A stretch of 64,000 nucleotides of DNA from CAMREV01 sp051653965 (GCA_051653965.1 JBOFXG010000007.1:1-64000); one strand, 5' to 3'. Positions 9,965 through 20,605 are shown, counted from the stretch's first letter. Notes: generated from the sequence alone by a model not told the origin. Numbers and translations: made by a program.

Positions 9965-10047
9965 TATCACTCCATTGATACTAAATTGTTAAATTTAAAA
10001 TTATATAAAACAAAATATATCTATATTATAATATATATGTTTAAAAA

Positions 10048-10554
10048 ATGAGTAAAATAATGTTAAAAAAAATTTTGATTTCTTCTGACACTCATGGCAA
10101 TAATAAATATTTAAAAGAAGCAATTGCATTAAACAAACCTGACATTGTTTTGCATGCAGGTGATTTTTGTTGCAACCTTAATGAAATCAATGAAATAGCT
10201 AACTATGTTGTTAGTGGTAATAATGATACAGTTGGAGAAGAAGAACTATATTTCTCATTATTTGGAGTAAATGTATATATGACTCATGGCCATCAATTTA
10301 TTTCATATTTTTGTAAATCTAATGAAAATTCAAAGAGAATCTATAAATCCATAAAAAATAAAGGTTTAGATTTAATTGTTTATGGACATACTCATGTTGA
10401 AGATGTTGATCATGTAAGAAAAGTATTAATAATCAATCCTGGATCTATTTCCTCTCCTAGAAATAGTTCAAATAGAAAAAGTTATGCAATTATTACTATC
10501 AGGGATAATAAAATTGTTGAAAAAACTTTTGAAGAAATAATAAGATACATATAA
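10048..10554 (+). CDS. YfcE/MJ0936-type metallophosphoesterase
   Basis: 168 residues. All metal-binding motifs of the calcineurin-like fold are present in order: SDTHGN (residue 13), HAGDF, SGNND, THGH, GHTHV and NPGS. Such proteins are small Mn-dependent phosphodiesterases of unclear natural substrate. No good ribosome binding site precedes the ATG at 10048 or the in-frame ATG at 10060; TATAAT at 10027-10032 implies a start only about 10 bases upstream of 10048, so translation may be near-leaderless. ispH follows after one base. Confidence 0.88.
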   Translation: MSKIMLKKILISSDTHGNNKYLKEAIALNKPDIVLHAGDFCCNLNEINEIANYVVSGNNDTVGEEELYFSLFGVNVYMTHGHQFISYFCKSNENSKRIYKSIKNKGLDLIVYGHTHVEDVDHVRKVLIINPGSISSPRNSSNRKSYAIITIRDNKIVEKTFEEIIRYI

Positions 10555-10555
10555 T

Positions 10556-11455
10556 ATGAAAATAACTAAGATAGCTCCAAGAGGTTTTTGTAAAGGTGTT
10601 GTTGATGCATGATCAATTGCTAAAAAAGCTAGAAATGAGTATCCCAATCATAAAATATTTATGATTGGTTGATTAGTTCATAATAAGGATATGATTACTG
10701 AAATATCTAAATATGACATTATCACAATGAATGATAATCTAATGGATCGTTTATCAATCGTAAAGAAAATAATTAATGAAAACATAATAAATAAAATTGT
10801 TATTATCTTTAGTGCTCATGGCACAGATTATAAAGCAATTGAATATGTAAAAAATAAAGATATCATTTTTTATGACGCAACATGCATATATGTTTATAAA
10901 ACTCATGATCTTATAAAGAGTAAAATAAATGAAAATAAAATTATTTTTTATATTGGAATTAAAGATCATCCAGAAGCTATTGCAGCTAAATGCATTGATC
11001 CTGAAAAAATAATTATTATTGAAAATATTGAAGATATCAAAATTTTATTAAGAGATTGTCAAAATAAAGAAATATTTATTACTAATCAAACAACAATGTC
11101 AATGTATGATTTCTTTCATTTAACAAAATATATTAAAACTAATTTTAAAGATGTTGAATTTAAAAATGACACATGCCTAGCAGCATATGAGAGGCAAAAA
11201 GCAATTTTAGAAATTGATAGTGATGTCGATCTATTAATCATTGTTGGTGATAAAAAATCAAATAATTCTAAAAAAATGGTTGAAGTTGGTCTAAAAATGA
11301 AAATAGAATCATATCTTGTTGAAAACGAAAATGATTTAAATTATGAGTGGTTTAAAAATAAAAAAAATATTGCCATTTCATCAGGCGCATCAACTCCTAC
11401 ATGAACAACAAATAAGATAATAAAATTAATTGAAAATATAAATATTAGTGATTAA
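10556..11455 (+). CDS. ispH: 4-hydroxy-3-methylbut-2-enyl diphosphate reductase
   Basis: 299 residues, read through three TGA codons. Last enzyme of the MEP isoprenoid pathway, producing IPP and DMAPP with a [4Fe-4S] cluster. The three cluster cysteines are kept: RGFCKGV (residue 12), DATC and NDTCLA; FSAHG and the VGDKKSNNS motif are also present. Together with dxr at 39663-40751 it indicates a working MEP route. ATG directly after the yfcE stop. Confidence 0.93.
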
Positions 11456-11477
11456 TAAAATGATAAAATAAATTAAT

Positions 11478-12119
11478 ATGGTTGATAATAAAAAAAATAT
11501 TTTAGAAATAATTTGTGATTATTTTAAAAAAGCAAATAATAAAAATACAGTAGTTTGAAAAATTATTATTTTTGTTTCACTTTCTTTAGTTGTAATATTG
11601 CCATCATTTTTAATCAGAGATTTTATGCTAAACTCGCAAAGTCAAGAGTTCAATTTTATGGGAAAATTTATTGAAGGAAATATTGTTAGTAATACTGGTG
11701 TTGGTTTAAGCATTGCTAATGGAAATCCAACACTTGCATATGCACTGCAAGGTTTTTCGACCTTCATTCCATTAATAATTTTTTTATTTTCTCAAAGGAA
11801 ATTAATGGACATAGGAGCATTACTTATGTTTTTTGGTGGAATATCAAATTTTGTTGATAGATCAGTTTATGATAACTTTATTCATTTAGCAAATGCACCT
11901 GGAATTGTTCCAATAAATGCTGTAGTTGATTATTGAAGATTTGGTTTTGTAAATAATAGTTTCATATTCAATTATGCTGACTTATTTATTAGCTTAGGAA
12001 TAATATTATTAATAATTAGTTTTATATCTATATTAGTAGCTATTTGAAAAGAAGATGAAAAGAAAGAAAAAATAAAAAAAGAAGCAAAATATGAAAAAAA
12101 TAATAAACAAAACATTTAA
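11478..12119 (+). CDS. lspA: Lipoprotein signal peptidase II
   Basis: 213 residues with four hydrophobic segments. Cleaves prolipoproteins at the lipid-modified Cys. The two catalytic Asp motifs are visible: GGISNFVDR (family GNxxDR) and FNYADLFIS (family FNxAD). Longer than average (about 160) through an N-terminal cytoplasmic extension and a Lys-rich C-terminus. Three TGA codons read as Trp. Its 3' end overlaps the next gene by 29 bases. Confidence 0.9.
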
Positions 12120-12993
12120 TGAAGAAAGGGTAGATAAGTTTTTGGTTTATAATCTAAAAATATCTAGAAATAAAGTATTATCTTTAATTAAAGATTTAAG
12201 AGTGAAAATAAATGATGAGTGGGTTCAAAAGCCAGGTCAATTATTATTTTTAGATGATGAAATTACAATTTATAACATTGAAACAATTAATGTAATGAAA
12301 CCAATAAAAATGAAATTAGAAATAATTTATGAAGATAGTAATTATTTAATAGTAAATAAACCAAGTGGTTTATTAGTTCATTCATCTTCTTTTAATGAAG
12401 AAAACACTTTAGCAGCAGGGATTAAGTACTATTTTCAAAGTCAAAATATTAAATTTCCAGATGATGATTATAGATGAGGAATTTGTCATCGTCTTGATAA
12501 AGACACAAGTGGTTTATTAATTGTTGCAAAAAATTTAAAAGTTCAAGAAATTCTAATGGAATTAATTAAAAACAAAAGTGTTAAAAGAGAATATATTGCA
12601 ATAATAAATAAAACATTAGAAACAAATAAAATGAAAATTGATGTTCCTATAAAAAGAAATAAGAAGGGAAAATTAAAAATGATTCCTTCAAATGACTTTG
12701 ATGCAAAAGATGCAATAACATTTATTGAAAAAATAATTGACTATGATAATTTTTCAATTATTAGATGTATTTTAGAAACAGGAAGAACTCATCAAATCAG
12801 AGTTCATTTACAATACTTAAAAAGACCAATTGTAAATGATCCACTTTATGGTAATAACAAAATTTATAATAAGTATGGCCAATACTTATATGCAAGCAAA
12901 ATTGAGTTTGAAGACCCTTTCACAAAGGAGTGAAAATCTTTCAAAGCAACTTTACCGATAGAATTTGAAAACTTTATTAAGGACAATACATAA
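12091..12993 (+). CDS. RluD/RluC-family rRNA pseudouridine synthase
   Basis: 300 residues. An N-terminal S4 RNA-binding domain (RVDKFL.. to about residue 60) precedes the catalytic domain with the active-site HRLDKDTSGL motif and GRTHQIRVH. Isomerises uridines in 23S rRNA; which sites cannot be told from sequence. Starts inside lspA and ends TAATG with tsaB. A second, more diverged enzyme of this family is at 49904-50869. Confidence 0.9.
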
Positions 12994-13535
12994 TGAATAA
13001 TATTTTTTTTATTGATACATGTAATTCAAGATTAGTTTTATCTTTGATTATCGATAATGAGATAATTGATACTTTGTATTTTCAAACAAATAAGAATATG
13101 ACAGAAATATTTAATACTAAAGTTGATTTATTTTTAAAAAATAATAATTTCTATAAAAAAAATATCAGTCACATATATGTTTTGAATGGACCTGGAAGCT
13201 TTGTTGGAATTAAAGTAGGTTTAGTATTCACAAATTTATTTGCAAAGCTTAATAACTCTAAAATATATTTTCTTGATACTTGTTCATTTCAGAAAACTAA
13301 TGAAAAACAAATATCAATTATTGACGCAAAGGGAAGTCTTTATTATTGTAAATTTGATAAAAAAGAAATTACTTTAGAAACTATTGAAAGAATTAATGAT
13401 ATTGCAAAAGAAAAAGGCTATGAAATATTGAATAATTCTGAAAACTACATATTTGAAGAATGCTGAAATTATAATAATAATAAATTTATTGAAACTGAAG
13501 AGGTAATTGGCAATTATGTTAAGAAAGCAATATAA
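12993..13535 (+). CDS. tsaB: tRNA t6A biosynthesis protein TsaB
   Basis: 180 residues. Inactive ASKHA-fold partner that binds the TsaD subunit in t6A37 formation. Typical start FIDTCNS and the NGPGSFVGIKVGL motif (family GPGSFTGLRIG) near residue 66. One TGA read as Trp. Overlaps the rluD-like stop by one base and rimI by 20, the usual tsaB-rimI pairing. Confidence 0.88.
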
Positions 13536-13971
13536 AATTATTGAATCAGAAAAACTAACTATGGATGAACAAGAACAAATAGTTGATATTGAATCTAAAG
13601 AGTTCTCTTACTCATACAAGAATTTTGAAAAAATTGCTGAACTAATAACTGATAAAAGTCATAAGTTTATTTTAATTAAAGATAAAGAAAAAATAGTTTT
13701 CTATTGTATTTATGTTTTGTTGGTAGATGAAATAGAAATTTATAAAATATGAGTTAATAAAAATCAAAGAAGATCTGGATTAGCTCATTCAATAATGACA
13801 TCAATATTATTTAAAAAAAATGTAAAACAAATTGTAACAGAAGTTAAAGAAGAAAATATTATTGCTAAGTCATTTTATAAAAAAATAGGATTTGAAGAAT
13901 CAAGAATTAGAAATAATTATTATTATGATAAATCTAATTGTGTAACTTTAATAAAAAAAATAAATGATTAA
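13516..13971 (+). CDS. rimI: RimI-like ribosomal-protein N-acetyltransferase (GNAT)
   Basis: 151 residues. GNAT fold with the acetyl-CoA loop VNKNQRRSGLAHSIM (Q/RxxGxG/A motif) near residue 81 and the SFYKKIGFEE end typical of RimI. Placed directly after tsaB, as in many Firmicutes. The ATG at 13516 is chosen (GAGGT about 10 bases before it) over an in-frame TTG at 13507. One TGA read as Trp. Confidence 0.82.
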
Positions 13972-13996
13972 TAAAGAAATATATTATAATAAATTT

Positions 13997-14120
13997 AATT
14001 TATTGATGGTGTTTGAATAAAAATAATTTTATGTGATTAATATAAAAGTTATTTATTGCCTAGCATGTTCTAAAAATGCCTAATTAAATGATAAGATGAC
14101 TCAAAGTCATCTTATTTTTT
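13997..14120 (+). ncRNA. Possible short non-coding transcript between rimI and the DEAD-box gene
   Basis: About 120 bases with no usable reading frame, with TATAAT at 13985-13990 just before and a strong terminator at the end. The middle carries two TGCCTA direct repeats around a small GCAT/ATGC hairpin. No known RNA recognised; it could be plain spacer. Confidence 0.25.
14091..14120. terminator. Bidirectional terminator
   Basis: Perfect 11-bp stem (ATAAGATGACT with AGTCATCTTAT, CAA loop) followed by T6; lies between the convergent rimI side and the DEAD-box gene. Confidence 0.85.
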
Positions 14121-14130
14121 ATACTATTTG

Positions 14131-15540
14131 CTAATATCTTTTTCTTTTTTCAGCTTTTTCACGTTTTATAGCTTGCTCTTGTTTTATTTTAGTTTTAGCT
14201 GCGTTTTCTTTTTTGTATTTAACTACTAAGATTTTTTTAACTGATGAGTCAATTCTTTTTCTTTTTTCTTTTTGCTTGATTTTTTTAATTTCTGCTTTTA
14301 ATTTCTTTTTATATCCAGGTTTAACTTTTTTACTTGAAGTATTAATTGCATGTTGAATTTTTTTATCAACTTCTGTTTCTTTTCTTTCTTTTGGTTTTTT
14401 AAATACATATTCAAAAGATTCAAGTTTACCTTTTTTAATTTTTAAGCTTTCTCATTTAATTCCCTTTGATCTTAAACGATTAATGTTAAGAATGTGAGCT
14501 TTATCAAAAAATACATATGACTCACCATGATATTTACCTCTTCCAGATCTACCAGAACGATGAATATATCATAAATCATCTTTAGGTAAGTCAAAAGAGA
14601 TAATATGACTTGCTCCATCAATGTCCAAACCTCTTGATGCTAAATCTGTTGCCACTAAATATTGATACTTAAAGTTTTGAATATCTTTATAAACATTTTT
14701 TCTTTTTCTTGACTCTAATTTACCATGTAATAGTCCAACATTAATATTAATACTTTTCAATAATTCATATATCTTATTTGCACTATCGATTGTATTACAA
14801 AAAATAATACAAAAATATGGATTAATAGAATTAATTAATGTTTTAAGAGTTTCTTCTTTAGCAATATTAATTTGATCATGAATTAAAATATGTTTAATTT
14901 GCTCATTTTTTCAAATATTTTCAGAGATATCAATTATCTTTGTATCTTTAAAATATATTGAAAGTTGTCTTGAAAGCATATCATGTAATGTTGCAGAGAA
15001 AGCTATTTTTTGCAAATTCTTATTAGATGATAACACATTGAATATTTGCTGAAAAACAGACAAGAAACCTAATTCCATAGTCATATCAGCTTCATCAAAA
15101 ACAATTGTATTGATGAAGTTTGTTTTAATATTTGTTTCACACAATTCTAAGAATCTTTCGGGAGTAGCTATAATTACTTGTGGCTTTGCTTTTAAAACTT
15201 TTTCATGCACTTTATTAAATTCAATTCCACCAATTACTAATTGGACTTTTAGTTTTTTATTAAATTTTGTAAAGTGAGTAAATTTAGAATATATTTGTCT
15301 TGCTAATTCTCTTGTTGGAGAAATTATCACAGTTTGAATTTCAGAACTATCTAAATAAACTTTATTTAAAATAGGAAGCAAAAAACAATATGTTTTTCCA
15401 GTTCCTGTCGGAGAAACACCAACTAAATTTTCATTTCTAAGTAAAGCAGGAATAGTTTTTTTTTGAATTTCTGTTAGTTCTTTAAAACCAATTTCTTTAA
15501 TACCATTATTAATTCATTCTTTGTTATTGATATTAATCAT
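14131..15540 (-). CDS. DEAD-box ATP-dependent RNA helicase
   Basis: 469 residues. Motifs in order: Q-motif region, PTGTGKT, PTRELA, DEAD, SAT, ATDLASRGLD, HRSGRSGR. Unwinds or remodels RNA, likely in ribosome assembly or mRNA decay with the RNase J enzymes here. The last 110 residues are a Lys/Arg-rich tail that would bind RNA non-specifically. AGAGG six bases before the ATG. Several TGA codons read as Trp. Confidence 0.93.
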
Positions 15541-15579
15541 TTGATACCTCTAAAATCTTTTAAATTATATTATATTTAA

Positions 15580-15614
15580 AAAATAAAAACCACTTATTAA
15601 GTGGTTTTTATTTT
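15580..15614 (-). terminator. Terminator of the tRNA unit
   Basis: 16-bp perfect stem (AAAATAAAAACCACTT with its complement, three-base loop), with a T-rich minus-strand side, 11 bases past tRNA-Ala. Confidence 0.85.
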
Positions 15615-15624
15615 ATGTTTAATA

Positions 15625-15700
15625 TGGTGGAGACGAAGGGGGTCAAACCCTCGACCTCCTGAATGCAAATCAGGTGCTCTATCAATTGAGCTACGTCCCC
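15625..15700 (-). tRNA. tRNA-Ala (anticodon TGC)
   Basis: 76 bases including an encoded CCA. On the minus strand it starts GGGGACG and closes with CGTCTCC-A-CCA; D arm AGCTCAATTGATAGAGC, anticodon stem around TTTGCAT with TGC, and T loop GGTTTGACCCC. Six bases downstream of tRNA-Ile. Confidence 0.96.
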
Positions 15701-15706
15701 ATAACT

Positions 15707-15783
15707 TGGTGGAAATAAATGGGCTCGAACCATCGACCTCACCCTTATCAGGGGTGTGCTCTAACCAACTGAGCTATACTTCC
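15707..15783 (-). tRNA. tRNA-Ile (anticodon GAT)
   Basis: 77 bases including encoded CCA. Acceptor GGAAGTA pairs with TATTTCC; anticodon loop CTGATAA gives GAT; T loop GGTTCGAGCCC. First of the pair in transcription order, with TATAAT about 25 bases upstream on the minus strand. Confidence 0.96.
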
Positions 15784-15824
15784 ATGTAAAAAATATTTTT
15801 TTACTAATTAATTATAATATATAT

Positions 15825-16454
15825 TTATTTTTTATTAAATGTTTTTTTAATATAAAAATAGCCTGAAAAATAAGACATGAATAAAGATAAAAATATAAAT
15901 AAATTTTGAATAATATAATATTCTCATTTGTCACTTAAAAAATAATTAAAGTTTAATACATTATTATTCATAATAAAGAAAACTACTATGATTCCAATCA
16001 TTTGAAAAACAGTTTTTAATTTACCAAATATATTTGCTGATACATCAATATTTTTTTTAATTGCTTCCATTCTCATTGCATCAACAACAATATCTCTAAA
16101 AACAAATAGAATAGGCACAAAATAAGGTGTATAACCCTTAATTGCAAATGATATTAAAATTGAGTTAATTAATATCTTATCAGCAATAGGATCTCATATC
16201 TTTCCAAAGGAAGAAACTCAATTATATTTTCTTGATAAATAGCCATCAATTCAATCAGTTAAAGAAGCAATTACAAATAATATTCCTGCAACTATGAAAT
16301 TTGATCTAAATAAAAACACACTATTTAAAAAATGGTATTGATATAAAAAATCATTAAAATTAAAGAAAATAAAGAAAACTATTAAAGGGGTTAAAAAAAT
16401 TCTAAAAATTGTTAAAATATTTGGAATGTTTTTTTTGGTTAATTTATTTAGAAT
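15825..16454 (-). CDS. pgsA: CDP-diacylglycerol-glycerol-3-phosphate phosphatidyltransferase, probable AUU start
   Basis: 209 residues, multi-pass membrane enzyme making phosphatidylglycerol phosphate. The CDP-alcohol phosphotransferase signature is intact: TDWIDGYLSRKYNW..FGKIWDPIADK, preceded by PNILTIFRIFLTP at the N-terminus. No ATG, GTG or TTG exists in frame ahead of this conserved N-terminus. An ATT at 16452-16454 lies seven bases after GGAG and is the best start; it overlaps the asnS stop by seven bases, so the gene is probably translated by coupling. Confidence 0.88.
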
Positions 16455-17854
16455 TTTAGAACTCCATTGCTTCTAGGGAATGGAATAACATCTTTAATAT
16501 TATCAAGGCCTGTAATATATTGAATTAATCTTTCAAATCCTAATCCAAATCCTGATGATTTATAATATCCAAATTTTCTTAAATCAATGTATCATTGAAT
16601 TTCATCAGTGCTAATGTTTAATTCATGGCATTTATTAATTAATTTATCATAATCATCTTCTCTTTGTGATCCGCCAGCAATTTCTCCAATGTTTGGGAAT
16701 AATAAATCACATGCAGCAACTGTATTTCCATCAATATTTTGTTTCATATAGAATGATTTAATTTTACTTGGAAAGTTATAAACAAAAACAGGTCCATTTC
16801 CTAAAGATTCACATAAGAATTTTTCATGTTCAGATTTTAAATCTTTTCCAAAATAAATTTCATTATCTTCAAAACTTGTTTTACCTTCAGCAATAGCTCT
16901 ATTTAAAATTTCAATAGCTGTTTTGTATTCAATTTTTGCAAAATCAACACTTACAATATTTTCTAATCTACTAACAATTGTTGAGTCGATATTTTTTTCA
17001 ATAAAGCTTATTTCTTCATAACATTTCTTTTGAATTATTTTTATTAAGAATTTAATGAAAGATTCCATTAAAAACATTAATTGGTTTAAATCACAAAAAG
17101 CAATTTCAGGTTCTACCATTCAAAATTCAGACAAGTGTCTTGATGTATGAGATTTTTCTGCTCTAAATGTTGGCCCAAATGTATAGATTCTTTTAAAAGT
17201 TTGAGCATATGCTTCAGCATGTAATTGCCCTGAAACAGTTAGAGAAGCCTTAACTCCTCCAAAAAATGAGTTATCATCACTGTTATCAGTTACTATAAAT
17301 GCTTCTCCAGCACCTTCAGCGTCATTAGAAGTGATGATTGGAGCTGAAAGTCAAACAAAGTTATTTAAGTGAAAGAAATTATGAATTGCAAAACTTAACT
17401 CACTTCTTATTTTCATTGAAGTATAAAAGGTATTTGTTTTAGTTCTAATATGTGCAACTTCTCTCAAAAATTCTTTTGAATGCTCTTTTTTTTGAATTGG
17501 AAAATTTTCATCAGCTTGTTTTAATAATTTTACTCTTGATAAAATTATTTCAAATTTTTGTTGTGAGCTTTCAGTAGTTAAAACTGGTTTTCCAATTGCA
17601 ATCAATGAAGAACCAACCCTTAACCCTTTTAATGTTTCATGATTTTGAGTCACACCTTCTTTTGAAACTAATTGGATTGAATTTAGTCTTGATCCATCTG
17701 TAAATGAAATAAAAATAATTTTTCCATTATCTCTACATGATCTCACTCATCCAATTAAATTTACTTCTTCATTAATATCAAAACCTTCTGGAGCTTCATT
17801 TCTCTCATATTGTCTTACATTTTGATTTAATTGTTTTATTGTTGTAGTTTCCAT
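16448..17854 (-). CDS. asnS: Asparaginyl-tRNA synthetase
   Basis: 468 residues, class IIb. N-terminal OB fold (VNLIGWVRSCRD, FISFTDGS) followed by the class II core: motif 2 FRAEKSHTSRHLSEFWMVEPE and motif 3 GFGLGFERLIQYITG. HTSRHLSEFWMVEPE rather than an aspartate-type motif supports Asn specificity. AGGA nine bases before the ATG. Stop overlaps the pgsA start. Confidence 0.94.
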
Positions 17855-17922
17855 TTTCTTTATCCTGATTTTTAAATAATTAAAATTATGTTAATTATAT
17901 AATATATTTATTTATTTTTATA

Positions 17923-19158
17923 TTAAATTAATTTTAAAATATCATTTAAAATAACTAATTCTTCATCTGTTTTAATTACATATATCTTTTTTGAAAAAAT
18001 TGTGCTAACTTTTTTAGCCGAATAACTTTTATCTTTCTTAGAAAATTTTAAATTAGGTATTGAAAAATTTGTTTTACTAATATTTGTTTTATATTTAGAT
18101 ATTTTAACTTTGTCAATTATTCTTTTAACAATCTCCTTATTATTCTCCCCAATTCCTCCACTAAAAACAATTGCATGAACTTCATCAGATAATTCGTTTA
18201 TGTATTGAACAATAAAATCACTAACTTTCTTAGCATAAATATCCATTGTAAAATCAAATATGTTTCCTTTTACAGATTTTGTACAAATTTCTCTGAAGTC
18301 AGAATGACCACATAAAGCTTTTAAACCAGATTCATTATTAAGCAGGTCGGTAACTTCATTAATTGATAAGTTTTTTTGTTGAGCAATATATTGGTGAATA
18401 GATGGATCAACACTTCCTGATCTTGTTCCCATTATCAAACCATCTAATGGAGTTAGCCCCATTGTTGTATTAGATGAGTTATTTTCTTTAATAGCACAAA
18501 CACTAGCACCATTACCTAAGTGACAAGCAATAATATTTACTTTGTCTTTTTTAAGAACAGTTTTTATAGTGTCGGTTAAATATCTATATGACAGACCATG
18601 AAAACCATATTTTTTAACCCCATATTTTTCTCTTCAATCTTCTGGAACTGCATAAGTTGAATTAACTTCAGGGATAGTATGGTGAAATGATGTATCAAAT
18701 GCTGCAACTTGTTTTGCATCGCTTAGTTTGTCTTTTAAAATATTAATAACATTTAGTTGTGGTTCATTGTGTAATGGAGCAAGAGGAATTAATTTTTCGA
18801 TTTTTTGAATTACATCATGATCAATAATAACTGAATTCTCAAAGTAATTTCCACCTTGAACAACTCTATGTCCAACTGCAACTATTTCACTTAAATCAGT
18901 AATTATTTTTAATGTAATTAGTCTTTCGAATAAATAGTCTAAAGCAGCTATATGATCTTCAAAATTTGATTTCTCTATTATTTTTTGTTCATTATTTCTT
19001 TTCTCATCTTTTTCATTGAAATAAGAAATTTTGAAAGCGCCATCAATAAAAATTCTTTCACAAATACCTCAAGCAATATCTTGTTTATTTTCTGCATTAT
19101 AAATTTTAAATTTTATTGAACTAGAACCAGCATTTATTATTAATATTTTTTTACTCAT
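17923..19158 (-). CDS. ackA: Acetate kinase
   Basis: 411 residues. Starts with the ASKHA phosphate motif LIINAGSSSIKFKIY; AFDTSFHHTIPE, HLGNGASVCAI, GLTPLDGLIMGTRSG and SGGIGENN follow. Generates ATP from acetyl phosphate, the main substrate-level phosphorylation besides glycolysis in fermenting mycoplasmas. Start at the ATG at 19158 (AAGG nine bases before) rather than an upstream in-frame codon at 19299. Own promoter at 19180-19208. Confidence 0.95.
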
Positions 19159-19179
19159 ATTTAGACCTTTTTTTATTTC

Positions 19180-19208
19180 ATTATAGTATAAAAAAAAATG
19201 TTTGTCAT
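19180..19208 (-). promoter_or_regulatory. ackA promoter
   Basis: Minus strand ATGACA (19203-19208), 17-base spacer with a T9 tract, TATAAT (19180-19185); 21 bases before the ackA ATG. Confidence 0.75.
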
Positions 19209-19232
19209 TATAAGTAATAAGGAGGAATGAGT

Positions 19233-19463
19233 ATGTGATGAAATATAGCATTGGGAACAAGCATGTTAGCAAGTTCAATTTCTGGAATAGTATCTTCAAT
19301 TGCTAATGTAGCAATTAATGCAGTTGGAATGTCTAATTCTATTAATAATCCTGACCAATCAGGAAATAATAGTTTTAAACCTAGCTATTTAAGTAATGAA
19401 AATATTTTTTTAAGACTTTCAAAGTATCCATCAAAATCATACATTGGTTATGGATTGTTTTAA
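19233..19463 (+). CDS. Small amphipathic peptide (76 aa), unknown
   Basis: Begins MWWNIALGTSML with both Trp encoded by TGA. AAGGAGG at 19219-19225 is the strongest ribosome binding site nearby and is seven bases from the ATG at 19233; an ATG at 19227 would be only one base away. Residues 4-35 form a Gly/Ala/Ser/Val-rich hydrophobic segment, like small membrane-active peptides or bacteriocin-type helices; the second half is polar and ends in Tyr/Lys-rich residues. No signal peptidase or lipobox site. Ends at a bidirectional terminator shared with rplT. Possible -10 boxes TATAAA (19187) or TATAAG (19209). No family recognised. Confidence 0.65.
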
Positions 19464-19466
19464 TTA

Positions 19467-19507
19467 AAAAAAAAATAAAAAATATTAAGTATTTTTTATT
19501 TTTTTTT
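19467..19507. terminator. Bidirectional terminator between the small peptide gene and rplT
   Basis: A long A/T stem (about 18 bp, left arm ending at 19484, loop TTAAG, right arm from 19490) with T runs in both directions; includes the rplT stop codon. Confidence 0.8.
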
Positions 19508-19846
19508 CATTACATCATGTACAAATGTTTTGAATTCTTTTTCATTGTTTACTGCAAGTTCAGAAAGCATTTTACGGTTGATTTTAATACCTTGTTTATT
19601 TAGTTGATCAATAAATTGAGAATAAGTATATCCTTCTTCTCTTACGCCAGCATTAATTCTAGCGATTCAAAGTTTTCTAAAGTCTCTCTTTTTGTTTTTA
19701 CGATCTCTATAAGCGTATTGGCTAGATTTTATAACTGTTTGTTTAGCATTACGATAAGATTTGTGGTTAACTCCTCTTGTTCCTTCAGCTTTATCAAGTC
19801 ATTTCTTTCTTCTTTTTCTTGTAGTAGGTCCTGTTTTAACTCTCAT
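19496..19846 (-). CDS. rplT: 50S ribosomal protein L20
   Basis: 116 residues, the normal length. MRVKTGPTTRKRRKKWL..AKG-type N-terminus, RDRKNKKRDFRKLWIARINA and the C-terminal NRKMLSELA pattern are all family signatures. Binds 23S rRNA early in 50S assembly and, in Firmicutes, represses its own operon by binding the leader mRNA. Last gene of infC-rpmI-rplT. AGGAG nine bases before the ATG. Confidence 0.96.
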
Positions 19847-19864
19847 GTTATTCTTCTCCTAATA

Positions 19865-20056
19865 TTATAAAACTTGATCGTATCTTGCTTTATCTGATTT
19901 ACTTACTAAAGAATCTTTTTTTAGATGTCTTTTAGTTTTTGTTGTTTTGTTATGAGCCATGTGAGATCTATAGGCTTGTTTTCTTTTTATTTCTCCGCCT
20001 TTAGTTCTCTTCATTCTTTTCATTACTGCTCTTTTTGATTTTTGTTTAACTTTCAT
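19865..20056 (-). CDS. rpmI: 50S ribosomal protein L35
   Basis: 63 residues. MKVKQKSKRAVMKRMKRTKGG followed by a region matching the HN..T.KKKRxLR pattern of L35 (here HNKTTKTKRHLKK). Thirteen bases after infC and 18 before rplT. Confidence 0.94.
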   Translation of the reverse strand: MKVKQKSKRAVMKRMKRTKGGEIKRKQAYRSHMAHNKTTKTKRHLKKDSLVSKSDKARYDQVL

Positions 20057-20069
20057 AAAGACCTCAAAT

Positions 20070-20588
20070 TTATTTTTTGCTAGGGATTATTATTGATTCA
20101 TATTGCACTGCACTAATTCTTTTTAATGGTTTTTGGACAATTCCATAATCAGCTATTGCATTTATAAATTTTAAATATATTTCTTCAATTAATTCAGTTT
20201 TAGTACCAATTCTTCCGTATGATAAAACTACAAATCTTATTCTGTCTCCAGATGTTAATCATTTCTTTGCATTTTCTATTCTTACGTTTAAATCATGATC
20301 ACCAATTGTTGGTTTAACTTTAATTTCTTTGTTCTTAACAACTGTTTGATTTTTTTTAGATTCTTTTGCTTTTTTCTTACTTTCATACATAAATTTATTG
20401 TAATCAATAATTTTTGCAACTGGTTTTCCTTCCCCCTTAGAGAAAAGAACTAAATCTAAATTTTTTGAATAAGCTAATTCAAGTGCTTTTTTAGTTTCCA
20501 TTTCACCCATTTTTTCACCAAGTTCATCGATTACCATTAAAGACTTTTCTTTTATGCTTTCATTTATTATATATTTATTTTGATTCAT
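20070..20588 (-). CDS. infC: Translation initiation factor IF-3
   Basis: 172 residues; one TGA read as Trp. N-domain with YIINESIKEKSLMVIDELGEKMG, linker rich in Lys, and C-domain KEIKVKPTIGDHDLNVR followed by the GDRIRF strand. Keeps subunits apart and proofreads the start codon. ATG at 20588 (AAGG before it) preferred to ATG at 20600. First gene of the infC-rpmI-rplT operon. Confidence 0.95.
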
Positions 20589-20605
20589 AAATCCCTTCAT
20601 TGTAA

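Noticed and set aside
15601..15789. 62-residue + strand frame over the tRNA genes
   Set aside because: It is the antisense of tRNA-Ala and tRNA-Ile.
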